Of a DNA stretch of 64,000 bases, positions 8,652 through 16,708 are shown piece by piece (within the stretch, counting starts at the first letter, position 1; each line of letters begins with the position of its first letter). The notes under the pieces were generated by a model. It saw only the letters and a list, made by a program, of their open reading frames with translations. It did not search any database and had not been told where the DNA came from. Both the position numbers and the translations under genes were made by a program. The stretch is from contig JAKFXN010000003.1 of the NCBI GenBank assembly GCA_021731405.1, forward strand, positions 62,001-126,000. Direction: 5' to 3'. The DNA is from Candidatus Parcubacteria bacterium (GTDB lineage Bacteria > Patescibacteria > Paceibacteria > UBA9973 > UBA918).

Positions 8652-9335
8652 ATGGACTCAAAAATATATTCTCATGAAGGGAATGAAGTCGGAAAGATCT
8701 CTCTTCCAGACGCTGTGTTCGGTCTCCCATGGAACGCTGACTTAGTGCACGAAGTGGTGATTGGTATGCAAGCAAACGCTCGCGAATCATCAGCTCATAC
8801 TAAGGGACGCGGTGATGTACGGGGAGGAGGAAAGAAGCCATGGAAGCAGAAGGGAACAGGACGAGCTCGTCACGGTTCAAGTCGTTCACCGATTTGGGTT
8901 GGTGGTGGAGTATCTCATGGACCAACGAGTGAAAAGAATTACTCTGTAAAGATAAACAAGAAAGTGCGCGCTAAGGCTTTGGCCGTAGTGCTCTCAAAGA
9001 AGTTTGTTGACGCAGAAATCATTTTTGTTGATTCACTCGCGCTTACAGAACCAAAGGCTGCTATGGGGAAGACTATCCTTACAGCAATTGCAAAGGGGTC
9101 AGGTCAGACTCAGCTCGCTACCAAGCGAAAAAATGCTGCTGTCTTGGTACTTCCAAGTCGAAATGAAGCAATTGAAAAAAGTTTCCGTAATTTTGGAAAT
9201 ATTGAAGTAATGCAAGCAAAGGACATCAACCCAGTTGATCTTCTTACTTACAAGTATGTAGTGATGACTGAGCCACAAAGTACGCTCGAAGTAATCGGAA
9301 AGCGTGTTACTGGAACAGTTGCTGCTGCTAAATAA
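8652..9335 (+). CDS. rplD: Ribosomal protein L4 (uL4)
   Basis: Large-subunit assembly and exit-tunnel protein. The tunnel-loop region is recognisable (TKGRGDVRGGGKKPWKQKGTGRARHG is diagnostic in form), and the total of 227 residues is near the family norm with an N-terminal DSKIYSHEG strand. Starts 14 bases after rplC. In many bacteria L4 represses its own operon by binding the leader, which makes the structured leader upstream relevant. Confidence 0.97.
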   Translation: MDSKIYSHEGNEVGKISLPDAVFGLPWNADLVHEVVIGMQANARESSAHTKGRGDVRGGGKKPWKQKGTGRARHGSSRSPIWVGGGVSHGPTSEKNYSVKINKKVRAKALAVVLSKKFVDAEIIFVDSLALTEPKAAMGKTILTAIAKGSGQTQLATKRKNAAVLVLPSRNEAIEKSFRNFGNIEVMQAKDINPVDLLTYKYVVMTEPQSTLEVIGKRVTGTVAAAK

Positions 9336-9345
9336 TAATTAACGT

Positions 9346-9717
9346 ATGGCTCTCTTTAGTCGCAAGAAAAAAGCTGACGCTGAGCAAATTGCTCCAGCTG
9401 TTGGCAAAGTTGCCCCAAAGGCACTTTCCACCGACCGAGACCTGACCAGTGTAATCACTGGTCCACGTATCACTGAGAAGGCAGTAAGTTTAGGCGACAA
9501 GAATGTATACACATTCACTGTTCGTGCTAACGCTACAAAGTTCCTCATTGCTGATGCAGTAAAGGCTCTCTACGGTGTGACGCCGGTGAAAATAAACATC
9601 GTGAACAAAAAACCTGCTACTCGTCTTTCTGGATCACGCAACCGTATGGTGAAAGTGTCTGGTCAAAAAAAGGCGTATGTATATCTTAAAAAAGGTGACA
9701 CAATTAATCTCGTCTAG
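9346..9717 (+). CDS. rplW: Ribosomal protein L23 (uL23)
   Basis: Protein at the tunnel exit that contacts SRP and trigger factor. The core matches ITGPRITEKAVSLGDKNVYTF...ATKFLIADAVKALYGVTPVKINIVN. It is 123 residues, longer than the ~100 typical, from a basic N-terminal extension (FSRKKKADAEQ). It lies 10 bases after rplD and 3 bases before rplB. Confidence 0.96.
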   Translation: MALFSRKKKADAEQIAPAVGKVAPKALSTDRDLTSVITGPRITEKAVSLGDKNVYTFTVRANATKFLIADAVKALYGVTPVKINIVNKKPATRLSGSRNRMVKVSGQKKAYVYLKKGDTINLV

Positions 9718-9720
9718 CCT

Positions 9721-10581
9721 ATGAAAAAGTATAAACCTACTTCTGCTGGCCGACGTGATGGATCGGTCATTGAGTACAAGAAAAAACTAACATCAACAGC
9801 AAGTAAGCCACTTAAGTCTCTGACAGTTGGCAAGCGAAGTACTGGAGGACGAAACAGTTTTGGGCGTACAACTAACCTCTACCGAGGTGGTGGTAACAAA
9901 CAAACGTACCGTCTTGTGGACTTCAAATACGATAAGAAAAATATCCCAGCCCGAGTAGAAACAATTGAATACGATCCAAATCGAACTGGATTTATTGCAT
10001 TGCTTCTCTTTGCTGACGGAGAACGACGATACATTCTTGCTCCACAGACTCTCGCACAACATGACGAAGTGCTGGTATCTGAGACAGCTAAGATTAAACC
10101 AGGAAATCGTCTACCACTCAGCGCAATTCCAATTGGTACCTTTGTGTACAACATTGAAATCAAGCCAGGAGCAGGAGCAAAAATCGCTCGTTCTGCTGGT
10201 AACTACGCTGAAGTAGTGGCGCATGACAACGGATACACCCTTATCAAGATGCCTTCATCTGAAATTCGAAAAGTGATTTCAACTAGTTGGGCATCAGTTG
10301 GAGCTGTATCAAACGAAGAAAATCGATTGGTTGACCTAGGTAAAGCTGGTCGAGCACGCCATCGAGGTCTTCGTCCAAAGAACCGTGGTTCTGCTCGAAA
10401 CGCAGTAGACCACCCGCACGGAGGAGGAGAGGGTCGTTCACCACGTGGACACCGTCGCGCTCGTACCAAGCAAGGTCGTCCTACTGGAAAGGGGCAAAAG
10501 ACTCGTTCACCAAAGAAGTACTCAAATGTCTTCATTGTAGAGCGACGAAAACCAGGCCGGTTGATGGGCGGTAAAAGGTAA
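9721..10581 (+). CDS. rplB: Ribosomal protein L2 (uL2)
   Basis: Primary 23S-binding protein near the peptidyl transferase centre. It has the conserved C-terminal region GRARHRGLRPKNRGSARN, VDHPHGGGEGRSP and THSPKKYS-like tail, and the N-terminal KKYKPTSAGRRDGSV. The family histidine of the HPHGGGE loop is present. 286 residues, close to standard. The operon ends here with a strong terminator; rpsS, the usual next gene, is 14 kb away. Confidence 0.98.
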   Translation: MKKYKPTSAGRRDGSVIEYKKKLTSTASKPLKSLTVGKRSTGGRNSFGRTTNLYRGGGNKQTYRLVDFKYDKKNIPARVETIEYDPNRTGFIALLLFADGERRYILAPQTLAQHDEVLVSETAKIKPGNRLPLSAIPIGTFVYNIEIKPGAGAKIARSAGNYAEVVAHDNGYTLIKMPSSEIRKVISTSWASVGAVSNEENRLVDLGKAGRARHRGLRPKNRGSARNAVDHPHGGGEGRSPRGHRRARTKQGRPTGKGQKTRSPKKYSNVFIVERRKPGRLMGGKR

Positions 10582-10621
10582 AACAAAAGACCTACGCGTT
10601 AAGCGTAGGTCTTTTGTTTTA
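10580..10621. terminator. Terminator after rplB
   Basis: Symmetrical hairpin AAAACAAAAGACCTACGC / GCGTAGGTCTTTTGTTTT directly after the stop codon. Confidence 0.9.
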
Positions 10622-10710
10622 GTACTGTGTCTGCGCACAGTACATACCTTTTACCGAGTCGCAGGCATGTTTTCTTCTCTTTCCTATTACCGAAACGCAG
10701 ACATGTTTTG
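10622..10710. repeat. Intergenic inverted and direct repeats
   Basis: GTACTGTG-TCTGCG-CACAGTAC is an 8-bp hairpin at 10622-10643. It is followed by two imperfect direct repeats of the form TTACCGA..CGCAG.CATGTTTT (near 10652 and 10686), and GTCGCA/TGCGAC flank the pair as an inverted repeat. No function is assigned. Confidence 0.5.
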
Positions 10711-10789
10711 CGACCCGTAGTATACAAAACAAAATATTTGTAATACAGTACGAGTAGCTAGTTTTCCTAACCAAATTTTGGAGGTTCCC

Positions 10790-11032
10790 ATGGTATCTGA
10801 AAAAGCAGAAATTATGGCCTTGTTGAACGACCCTAAAACAGGATTGGTTCCACAGTTAGACCAGCTGTGTGAACAAATTAAGTCCATGAGAAAGGAATTG
10901 AATTATCAGAGTGACCGAATTCAAAGACTCGCAAATAGCCACCCCGCACACCAGTATGGTCAATCTGGTTTCAGCGACATGATGCGTGCTTGGCAAAGGA
11001 CTACCAGTCCATGGACTTGCCAGTCGGAATGA
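10790..11032 (+). CDS. Uncharacterised 80-residue protein, solitary SD-led gene
   Basis: A strong GGAGG at 10779-10783 sits the right distance from the ATG at 10790, which I take as the start rather than the in-frame TTG within the ribosome binding site. The product is a small, soluble, helical protein with a probable short coiled coil (LVPQLDQLCEQIKSMRKELNYQSDRIQRL in outline) and a polar tail. No family recognised. It has its own terminator at 11058 and belongs to the same style of one-gene units as 2536 and 16142, although its codon use is less G+C-rich than theirs. Confidence 0.75.
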   Translation: MVSEKAEIMALLNDPKTGLVPQLDQLCEQIKSMRKELNYQSDRIQRLANSHPAHQYGQSGFSDMMRAWQRTTSPWTCQSE

Positions 11033-11057
11033 GCGTCCTAAGTGGTAAGAGTTGCTC

Positions 11058-11084
11058 AAAAGCCCCCGCAACGGGGGCTTTTTC
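11058..11084. terminator. Bidirectional terminator between convergent genes
   Basis: Stem AAGCCCCCG/CGGGGGCTT followed by TTTT; serves the gene at 10790 and the minus-strand gene ending at 11088. Confidence 0.85.
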
Positions 11085-11087
11085 ATT

Positions 11088-11624
11088 TCAACAAATATTT
11101 GGCGCAATAACTTTCTTGGCTAGTGAAATGGTAGCGAGCATGAGTATTGCTAGTCCTATATATCCAACCTCGAGTCCTTGGTAGGGCAGAAATCCAAGAA
11201 TAGATGAGAATCCAACGAGTCCAAGGAGTGTACTTAAAAGTGCCGTTCCACAAGCGGCACAGCCAACACCAAGAAGGGCAAAAAATAGCCCTATTCCACT
11301 ATATAAGTTGGTTTTCATAAGTACTTTTGCACGGGTTGTAAAATAGGTGTATGCAAAAGCGAGGTTTATTCCGCTTAGTACTGAACCAAGAATAACCAAA
11401 ATAAGACTTCCTAGCGTGAATGAACTTCCAATGTCAAAAAGGTAACTAAAAATAAGGGTAGTTTTTTCCACCCAAGAAAAGCTCAGCTTTGAAATACTAA
11501 GCAAAGTTTCGCTTTTTTCAACTAAAAGAATAGTAAGAAGAAAAAACAGGGTAGACCCCATAAGTACCATACGACTGTCCTTTTTCTGGGCTACTACGCG
11601 AAGGCTTTTTAAGAAGGCTTTCAT
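11088..11624 (-). CDS. Polytopic membrane protein of unknown function
   Basis: About 178 residues with four or five hydrophobic segments. The most distinctive part is GVGCAACGTALLSTLLGLVG, a Cys-containing membrane motif that could bind a metal or take part in redox chemistry, but this is only a guess. The start at 11624 is chosen because a -10 box (TACACT) ends eight bases upstream, consistent with the leaderless pattern; an earlier ATG at 11642 is in frame. It converges on the small gene at 10790. Confidence 0.75.
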   Translation of the reverse strand: MKAFLKSLRVVAQKKDSRMVLMGSTLFFLLTILLVEKSETLLSISKLSFSWVEKTTLIFSYLFDIGSSFTLGSLILVILGSVLSGINLAFAYTYFTTRAKVLMKTNLYSGIGLFFALLGVGCAACGTALLSTLLGLVGFSSILGFLPYQGLEVGYIGLAILMLATISLAKKVIAPNIC

Positions 11625-11734
11625 GTGTGTATAGTGTACCAACTATAAAAATAGGTACAATCAAAAACTAGTGGTCTAGTTTACTACAAAGCTGATAAAA
11701 AATATGAATATTTGTATAATAAGACGACTTTTGT

Positions 11735-12409
11735 ATGAAGAACGTACTTGTTATCGGAGGGTCATCGGGAATTGGTTATTCCTGTGTTTCGCTTTTTCAT
11801 CAGAATAAGTGGAATGTCTTTGCGACGTATTTATCGCACAGCCGAGAAGGTGACAGGAGAGCTGTTTGGCAAAAGGTAGATATAACTGATAGTACACAAA
11901 CTGATGTTTATCTAAACTCCTTACCAAAGCTAGATGCTGTTATTGTCTGCGCCGCAAAAAACAAAACTACAAAACTAGAGGGAGTCTCTGCAGAAATTGA
12001 GGCAGTATTCAATACAAATCTTATTTCCCAAATACGGTTAATGGTTCCTCTGAAAGTGAAACTTAAAAAAAATTCATCAATCATTTTTTTTGGTTCTATT
12101 ACTGGACAGATTGGATCAGAACATCGAATTGCCTACAGTAGCTCTAAAGCTGCCATAACAGGACTGGTAAAGTCTTTGTCTCGTGAGCTTGCTCCGCATA
12201 CTCGTGTGAATGCAATTTCTCCTGGGTATATAAAAACAAAACAATATAGCTTGAATAGTTCGATGAGTGATTCCGAGAGAACAAAAAAAATATTACTTAA
12301 GCGACTAGGAAGACCTGAGGAGGTTGCTGAGTTAGCTCTCTTTCTTTCCTCCGATACTGGGGGTTATATAAACGGACAGATCATAAGTATTGATGGAGGT
12401 GTCATATAA
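11735..12409 (+). CDS. Short-chain dehydrogenase/reductase
   Basis: Classical SDR of 224 residues. The N-terminal nucleotide-binding motif VLVIGGSSGIGYS is the GxxxGxG loop. The Ser of FFGSITG and the YSSSK motif supply the Ser-Tyr-Lys catalytic residues, and the C-terminal NGQIISIDGG ending is typical. A -10 TATAAT at 11715 lies just upstream. It abuts the cytidylyltransferase gene by two bases. In Haemophilus Bcs1/Acs1 an SDR domain reduces ribulose 5-phosphate and is fused to a CDP-ribitol synthase; this neighbour pair could be the split version. The substrate is inferred only from context. Confidence 0.85.
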   Translation: MKNVLVIGGSSGIGYSCVSLFHQNKWNVFATYLSHSREGDRRAVWQKVDITDSTQTDVYLNSLPKLDAVIVCAAKNKTTKLEGVSAEIEAVFNTNLISQIRLMVPLKVKLKKNSSIIFFGSITGQIGSEHRIAYSSSKAAITGLVKSLSRELAPHTRVNAISPGYIKTKQYSLNSSMSDSERTKKILLKRLGRPEEVAELALFLSSDTGGYINGQIISIDGGVI

Positions 12410-12411
12410 GT

Positions 12412-13080
12412 ATGCAGAAAAAAGACACTGCAATCATTGTGCTCGGAGGTGGAAAAGGGGAACGCTTTGGTTCACTTAAACAGTTTACAAAAATTAAGGG
12501 AAAGACCCTTTTGTGTATTGTTGTTGATACACTGCTGGGATATAAGTTAAGTTCAACGCTAGTTCTGGTGGTTCCAAAAGACAATGTATCGGCTGCAGAG
12601 CAGCTGTATAAAAACAATTCTGAAGTTGTAGTGTTAGCTGGCGGGACAAGTCGCTTTGAGAGTACCAAGATAGCTTTGGATTACCTGCATGAAAAAAAAT
12701 GTCAGTTCGTTTTTATTCATGATGCGGTACGACCATTTGTTCGAAAGGTAGACTTTCTAAGCCTGCACAAAGCAATGGCAAAAGAGAATACCGAAGGCGC
12801 AGTATTATTTTTGCCAATAACTGACTCCGTTGTTTCTTCTGGGACTAAAAAAAATCAAATAGTACACCTTGATAATACTAAATTGCGAGCTACCCAGACG
12901 CCACATCTTTATAAATACAAAACACTTGCTGCGACCTTTGCGTCAACTCGTAAGAAAGTAGAGAACGCAAAATTGATGGAGTCTTCTGGGTACCAACTAT
13001 CTTATGTACTAGGGTCACGTTTCAATATTAAAATTACGCATCAAATAGACATGCCGCTGTTTAAGTACTGGTCTCTATGA
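12412..13080 (+). CDS. IspD/TarI-type cytidylyltransferase
   Basis: Transfers CMP from CTP to a sugar-alcohol or methylerythritol phosphate. The N-terminal VLGGGKGERFG loop binds CTP, and HDAVRPFV (about residue 103) is the family's signature. 222 residues, normal length. Both IspD (isoprenoid synthesis) and TarI (CDP-ribitol) belong to this fold. The position between an SDR and a TagF-like polymerase favours the CDP-ribitol or CDP-glycerol role, but the nearby UbiA gene keeps an isoprenoid role possible. Overlaps the next gene by four bases (ATGA), so it is translationally coupled. Confidence 0.85.
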   Translation: MQKKDTAIIVLGGGKGERFGSLKQFTKIKGKTLLCIVVDTLLGYKLSSTLVLVVPKDNVSAAEQLYKNNSEVVVLAGGTSRFESTKIALDYLHEKKCQFVFIHDAVRPFVRKVDFLSLHKAMAKENTEGAVLFLPITDSVVSSGTKKNQIVHLDNTKLRATQTPHLYKYKTLAATFASTRKKVENAKLMESSGYQLSYVLGSRFNIKITHQIDMPLFKYWSL

Positions 13081-15140
13081 AAAAAATATCATTTATCGTT
13101 TATTATCCCTACCAGTGGTTTATTTATAAAAATGTTTACAATAAACTCGATCCAACTAAAAGAGAAATTATTGTCGATCTAGGCTTCCAGCCGCTGCTAC
13201 AGAATAAAGATCTCGAACAAAGTATCGTTGCTTTACTGACTGAGAACAATGTCACATTTCGAACTTTACAGCATATTGATTTTGTACGAGAGAAATACTT
13301 AGAAGATTTTTTCTCAAATGTTGAGGTCATTGTGTCTTGTTGGGAAGCCTCCTCGGTGGCGATTCCACAAACGGAGCATATTAAGAAAGTGGGTATGACC
13401 TATGGCATTGCCAAGGAACTAACGTTACTTCGGCCAACTCGTTCAATATACGACGTCATACTTGCTTACGGCGAGCGCGACAAGAAGCTGTTTGAGTTGA
13501 TGACAAAATCCATTGCTATCGGTAACCCAAGAGCGGATGCGTTTTACCTAGGTGAAAAGCATGTCACGCCTGATATCGCAGCTATTAATACTTTTATTGC
13601 CGGAGGCAAACCCTCAGTGTTATATGTACCAACACACGGTGACCTGAGCTCTCTCTCGACTATGAGGGAGACAATAGCTAGTCTTGCTCCAAGGTATAAC
13701 ATAATAGTTAAACCCCATTACTACACACTGCGTGAAGACGCGGCTCTTGTCGGGAAGTACAGAGACATACCTGAGGTACTTGTAGTTGACGATACCGTCG
13801 ATACCTTTGACGCCATAGCAGCTGTTGATGTTGTACTAAGTGACAATTCTAGTGTCATATTTGACGCTATGCAGGCAGGTAAGGATATCATCGTGTCTGA
13901 CTTTTTGTCGCCACACTTCTTAGATACACTTCATAAAAATTTACGCTTTTCAAAGCGAGGACTCATTGGTGCTTCAACCTATTCAAAAAGTATTGAACAA
14001 GAAATTAAGGACAATGATTTAGTGGCTGTTATCAAAAAGCCTGAAGAGTTGGAAACTTTACTGAAAGATATTGCTGCCATCAATGCAAAATATACAACTA
14101 AGCAAGCAGAAATTGTGCGCGAAAATTTTGCTTATACGGACGGACATTCATCTGATAGAGCGGTGAAAATAATTAATGAGGTATATGTTGAACCTCGCAA
14201 TTACACTCCAGGAATTCTCCACCATGCGTATCAGGCGTTTGGAAACAGACTATACCGTACGCTTGTAAACAAAAAAGAAGAGGACGAAAGATTGAATGCT
14301 TCGGGCAAAGATCTGATTGTCTGGATTATTGCCACAACTAAGACCGAAGAAAAAGAGTTGCAGGCAACAGTATATTCCGCCTTAGGGAATCCTACCGTCA
14401 GTCAGGTATATGTCAGCGGTTTTCCGCGGAAAATTTTCGGAGATAGTGAAAAAGTGCATGAGATGACCCATGATGAGGTATTAAAGGCTCTCTATGAGAC
14501 CCTCTCTCTAGAAGCTGATCTTTGTATTACGACACCAAATACCTTACTTAAAAATCTCAGTGCTGCGACAGTATTTAAGCAAGTAAATGCCAAAGAAGCT
14601 TTGTTTTTTGCAGAAAATGGTAGCGCAAAACCATCTCAAGTGTCACAGACACTTGATGTAAGCCTCTTGCTAAAAAATGAAATATTGAACTACGAAACTG
14701 TTTGGCGGGATATATTGCTTGATGTTTCCTATGCTCAAGTTAAATCTTTAGAGAAGTGTGCCGTACTTATTGGGGTTGAAACACTGCGAGCGCAGCCGCG
14801 TATTGATTTCAAGAACATTTCTTTTGAACAGATAAGCGCCTATTGTATAGAAATATATCGTTTGCAGGCTATGCCTTTTTACGTGATGCCAAACTTCTTT
14901 CAAGTACATACAAACCCTGATCCTGAGAGGATGTTTAGTAAATTATCAAACCGTGCGATTTATCTAGAAAAAGATGGGCTTAGTGTGTGGCAATGGGCTG
15001 ATTTCAAGCCAGGTAAGTATATATGGAAATGTGTACGAGGTGATTTAAGGTATGCAAAGCTCCTTCGTCTTTTGCTGATTAAAGTATTCATTTACACAAA
15101 AGTACATTTGCACACAAAAGGTTATATTAAAAGGCTGTAG
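13077..15140 (+). CDS. CDP-glycerol/ribitol phosphotransferase-like protein (TagB/TagF type)
   Basis: The first ~380 residues resemble the TagF/TagB family that adds glycerol- or ribitol-phosphate to a lipid-linked acceptor. Seen are the YVPTHGD segment (about residue 182), the KPHYY motif (about 212) and the donor-site region VLSDNSSVIFDAM (about 258). The remaining ~300 residues are an additional domain I do not recognise. 687 residues in total. A basic amphipathic C-terminus may touch the membrane. Operon with the SDR and cytidylyltransferase genes. Likely makes a teichoic-acid-like phosphopolyol chain; the polymer identity is inferred. Confidence 0.7.
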   Translation: MKKISFIVYYPYQWFIYKNVYNKLDPTKREIIVDLGFQPLLQNKDLEQSIVALLTENNVTFRTLQHIDFVREKYLEDFFSNVEVIVSCWEASSVAIPQTEHIKKVGMTYGIAKELTLLRPTRSIYDVILAYGERDKKLFELMTKSIAIGNPRADAFYLGEKHVTPDIAAINTFIAGGKPSVLYVPTHGDLSSLSTMRETIASLAPRYNIIVKPHYYTLREDAALVGKYRDIPEVLVVDDTVDTFDAIAAVDVVLSDNSSVIFDAMQAGKDIIVSDFLSPHFLDTLHKNLRFSKRGLIGASTYSKSIEQEIKDNDLVAVIKKPEELETLLKDIAAINAKYTTKQAEIVRENFAYTDGHSSDRAVKIINEVYVEPRNYTPGILHHAYQAFGNRLYRTLVNKKEEDERLNASGKDLIVWIIATTKTEEKELQATVYSALGNPTVSQVYVSGFPRKIFGDSEKVHEMTHDEVLKALYETLSLEADLCITTPNTLLKNLSAATVFKQVNAKEALFFAENGSAKPSQVSQTLDVSLLLKNEILNYETVWRDILLDVSYAQVKSLEKCAVLIGVETLRAQPRIDFKNISFEQISAYCIEIYRLQAMPFYVMPNFFQVHTNPDPERMFSKLSNRAIYLEKDGLSVWQWADFKPGKYIWKCVRGDLRYAKLLRLLLIKVFIYTKVHLHTKGYIKRL

Positions 15141-15164
15141 TTACCTTTTGGTATACTTATCTCT

Positions 15165-16034
15165 ATGTTAGAAAGTTGGTACGCAGCTCTCCTGAAATTT
15201 AAAACATATACATTACTTTGTTTTGATCTTATTAATGATCTCCGTCTGCATGTAATCTTTAACTATTTTCTCGTCGTTTCGTGGTTTTTGTATGCGTCTG
15301 GACTTTCGGCCTCTCGCTCGGTTAGTTACGCCGCGCTTATGGCTTGTTTGGCAGGGTTTAGCTATTTACTCAATCGCTATACAGACTATAGCTACGATGT
15401 GATTGTTGATAGAGGACTAGCAAAAGTATCTCCAAAAGTATATTTAGTATTGTCAGCTTGTTTTTTTGTTTGCGGACTCGTTTTGGTCTATGTGTATCCT
15501 CAGTATCTTTTCCCAATTATATTGGGAACCTGTCTGGGGATTTTTTATAGTGTGAAGACGATTTTTAAATACCCGCTTAAGAATTATTTTGTAACAAAAA
15601 ATTTATTTGCCGCTTTTTCAAAATACTTGGGCACTATGATTGGAGTGCTGCTGGTCATTCCGTTTTCCGAAGGCCTGCTTATTCGCAGTATTTCGATGTT
15701 TGCTTTTCATCTTATCTATGAAATTTTGTGGGACATACGTGACATTGAGTCTGATAGGGCTGGAAATGTTTCAACTATTCCAAACAGATATGGCAAGACA
15801 TTAGCTCTCGTTGTCTGTGTCTTAATATGGCTTATAAGCTTTCAGGCTCAATATTTTGTGGTAAACCATTCGGAATACTTCTTTATAAAATATGCTGTTG
15901 TGTTATCGATTATATTTTCACTCATTTTTATTACAACGGTGCGCTGGTACCACGTGGCGATTTATATCCACATTGTTCTTTCACTCATTTTTATCAATAA
16001 AGAAGTTATTTTGTTTATACGAAGTCTCTTGTAA
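15165..16034 (+). CDS. UbiA-family prenyltransferase
   Basis: Integral membrane protein of 289 residues with about eight to nine transmembrane segments. Two Asp-rich motifs mark the family: NRYTDYSYD (about residue 68) and DIRDIESDRAGN (about residue 190), which bind Mg-prenyl diphosphate. The ATG at 15165 follows a -10 TATACT (15152-15157) by seven bases, so the mRNA is probably leaderless. Placed right after the TagF-like gene, it may attach a polyprenyl group to a sugar or polyol phosphate, as DPPR synthase does in mycobacteria, or it could serve an unrelated lipid. The substrate is unknown. Confidence 0.85.
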   Translation: MLESWYAALLKFKTYTLLCFDLINDLRLHVIFNYFLVVSWFLYASGLSASRSVSYAALMACLAGFSYLLNRYTDYSYDVIVDRGLAKVSPKVYLVLSACFFVCGLVLVYVYPQYLFPIILGTCLGIFYSVKTIFKYPLKNYFVTKNLFAAFSKYLGTMIGVLLVIPFSEGLLIRSISMFAFHLIYEILWDIRDIESDRAGNVSTIPNRYGKTLALVVCVLIWLISFQAQYFVVNHSEYFFIKYAVVLSIIFSLIFITTVRWYHVAIYIHIVLSLIFINKEVILFIRSLL

Positions 16035-16037
16035 TCT

Positions 16038-16065
16038 TTGACATTTACAGATAGTAAGGTAGAAT
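16038..16065 (+). promoter_or_regulatory. Promoter of the gene at 16142
   Basis: Consensus -35 TTGACA at 16038, 16-base spacer ending in AAGG, -10 TAGAAT at 16060. Leaves a ~70-base 5' UTR ending in AGGAG. Confidence 0.75.
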
Positions 16066-16141
16066 ATAACCATCTTTTATAACACTTGGGGTAAGGTACC
16101 TTAGGTGGGGAATCATAAAAGAGTTCTTTTAGGAGATTTTC

Positions 16142-16624
16142 ATGAAGCGTCAATCTGCATGCAAAGGACTCTTTGCATCTCTCGCCATCTCGTTCCTGTG
16201 CCTCATCGGCACGTCCGCTTTCGCGCAGGAATCTGGTGTCAAGGCCGTTTCGACCAACAGCGATCCCATGGCACAAGTGGTGCTGACGGAAGCCGAGGTC
16301 CGCGCCCTCGTCACCGACAAGTCGGTCACTTGGGAAGCTGGCCAGTGGGGCCTCTGCCGGAATGACTTCAAGGCTGACGGTACGTTCACTTTCGAGTGCA
16401 ACGGCAGCAACAACAAGTACTACGACACCGGCAAGTGGTACTTCAAGGACCACGAGTCCGAGCCTCGTCGCATGATCTGTCGTGACTACGACAAGCAGAA
16501 AAAGGGGAGTTGTATGTCCATGGCCAGAAGTGAGGCTGGGGAGACCTTCTACTTCTTTGGGTTGTCCAAGAAAAAACAAAATAAGGTCACTCGCGTCACC
16601 GAACTCGTGCAGGTTCCCATGTGA
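16142..16624 (+). CDS. Small secreted protein, DUF995-like, solitary SD-led gene
   Basis: A clear signal peptide (basic start MKRQSACKG, hydrophobic core, cleavage likely after SAFA) precedes a ~130-residue mature protein. The pattern LTEAEVRALVTDKSVTWE ... GTFTFECNG ... TGKWYF ... RMICRDY resembles secreted DUF995-type proteins of Proteobacteria, a tentative match. AGGAG lies just before the ATG. Codon use is strikingly G+C-rich compared with the AT-rich neighbours on either side. It has its own promoter and terminator. Acquisition from another lineage is likely. Confidence 0.8.
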   Translation: MKRQSACKGLFASLAISFLCLIGTSAFAQESGVKAVSTNSDPMAQVVLTEAEVRALVTDKSVTWEAGQWGLCRNDFKADGTFTFECNGSNNKYYDTGKWYFKDHESEPRRMICRDYDKQKKGSCMSMARSEAGETFYFFGLSKKKQNKVTRVTELVQVPM

Positions 16625-16640
16625 ACAGGCTCGAGCCGAG

Positions 16641-16670
16641 CAAACCGCCAACCCAGTTGGCGGTTTTTTC
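16641..16670 (+). terminator. Terminator of the gene at 16142
   Basis: Stem AAACCGCCAAC/GTTGGCGGTTT followed by a T run. Confidence 0.9.
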
Positions 16671-16708
16671 TTGTCCAAATTTGATGGTACACTGCGTCTA
16701 AGACAATT

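Noticed and set aside
15962..16678. 238-residue antisense ORF over the secreted protein at 16142
   Set aside because: It mirrors the G+C-rich sense codons, starts inside UbiA and runs through the terminator; the sense gene has promoter, ribosome binding site and signal peptide.
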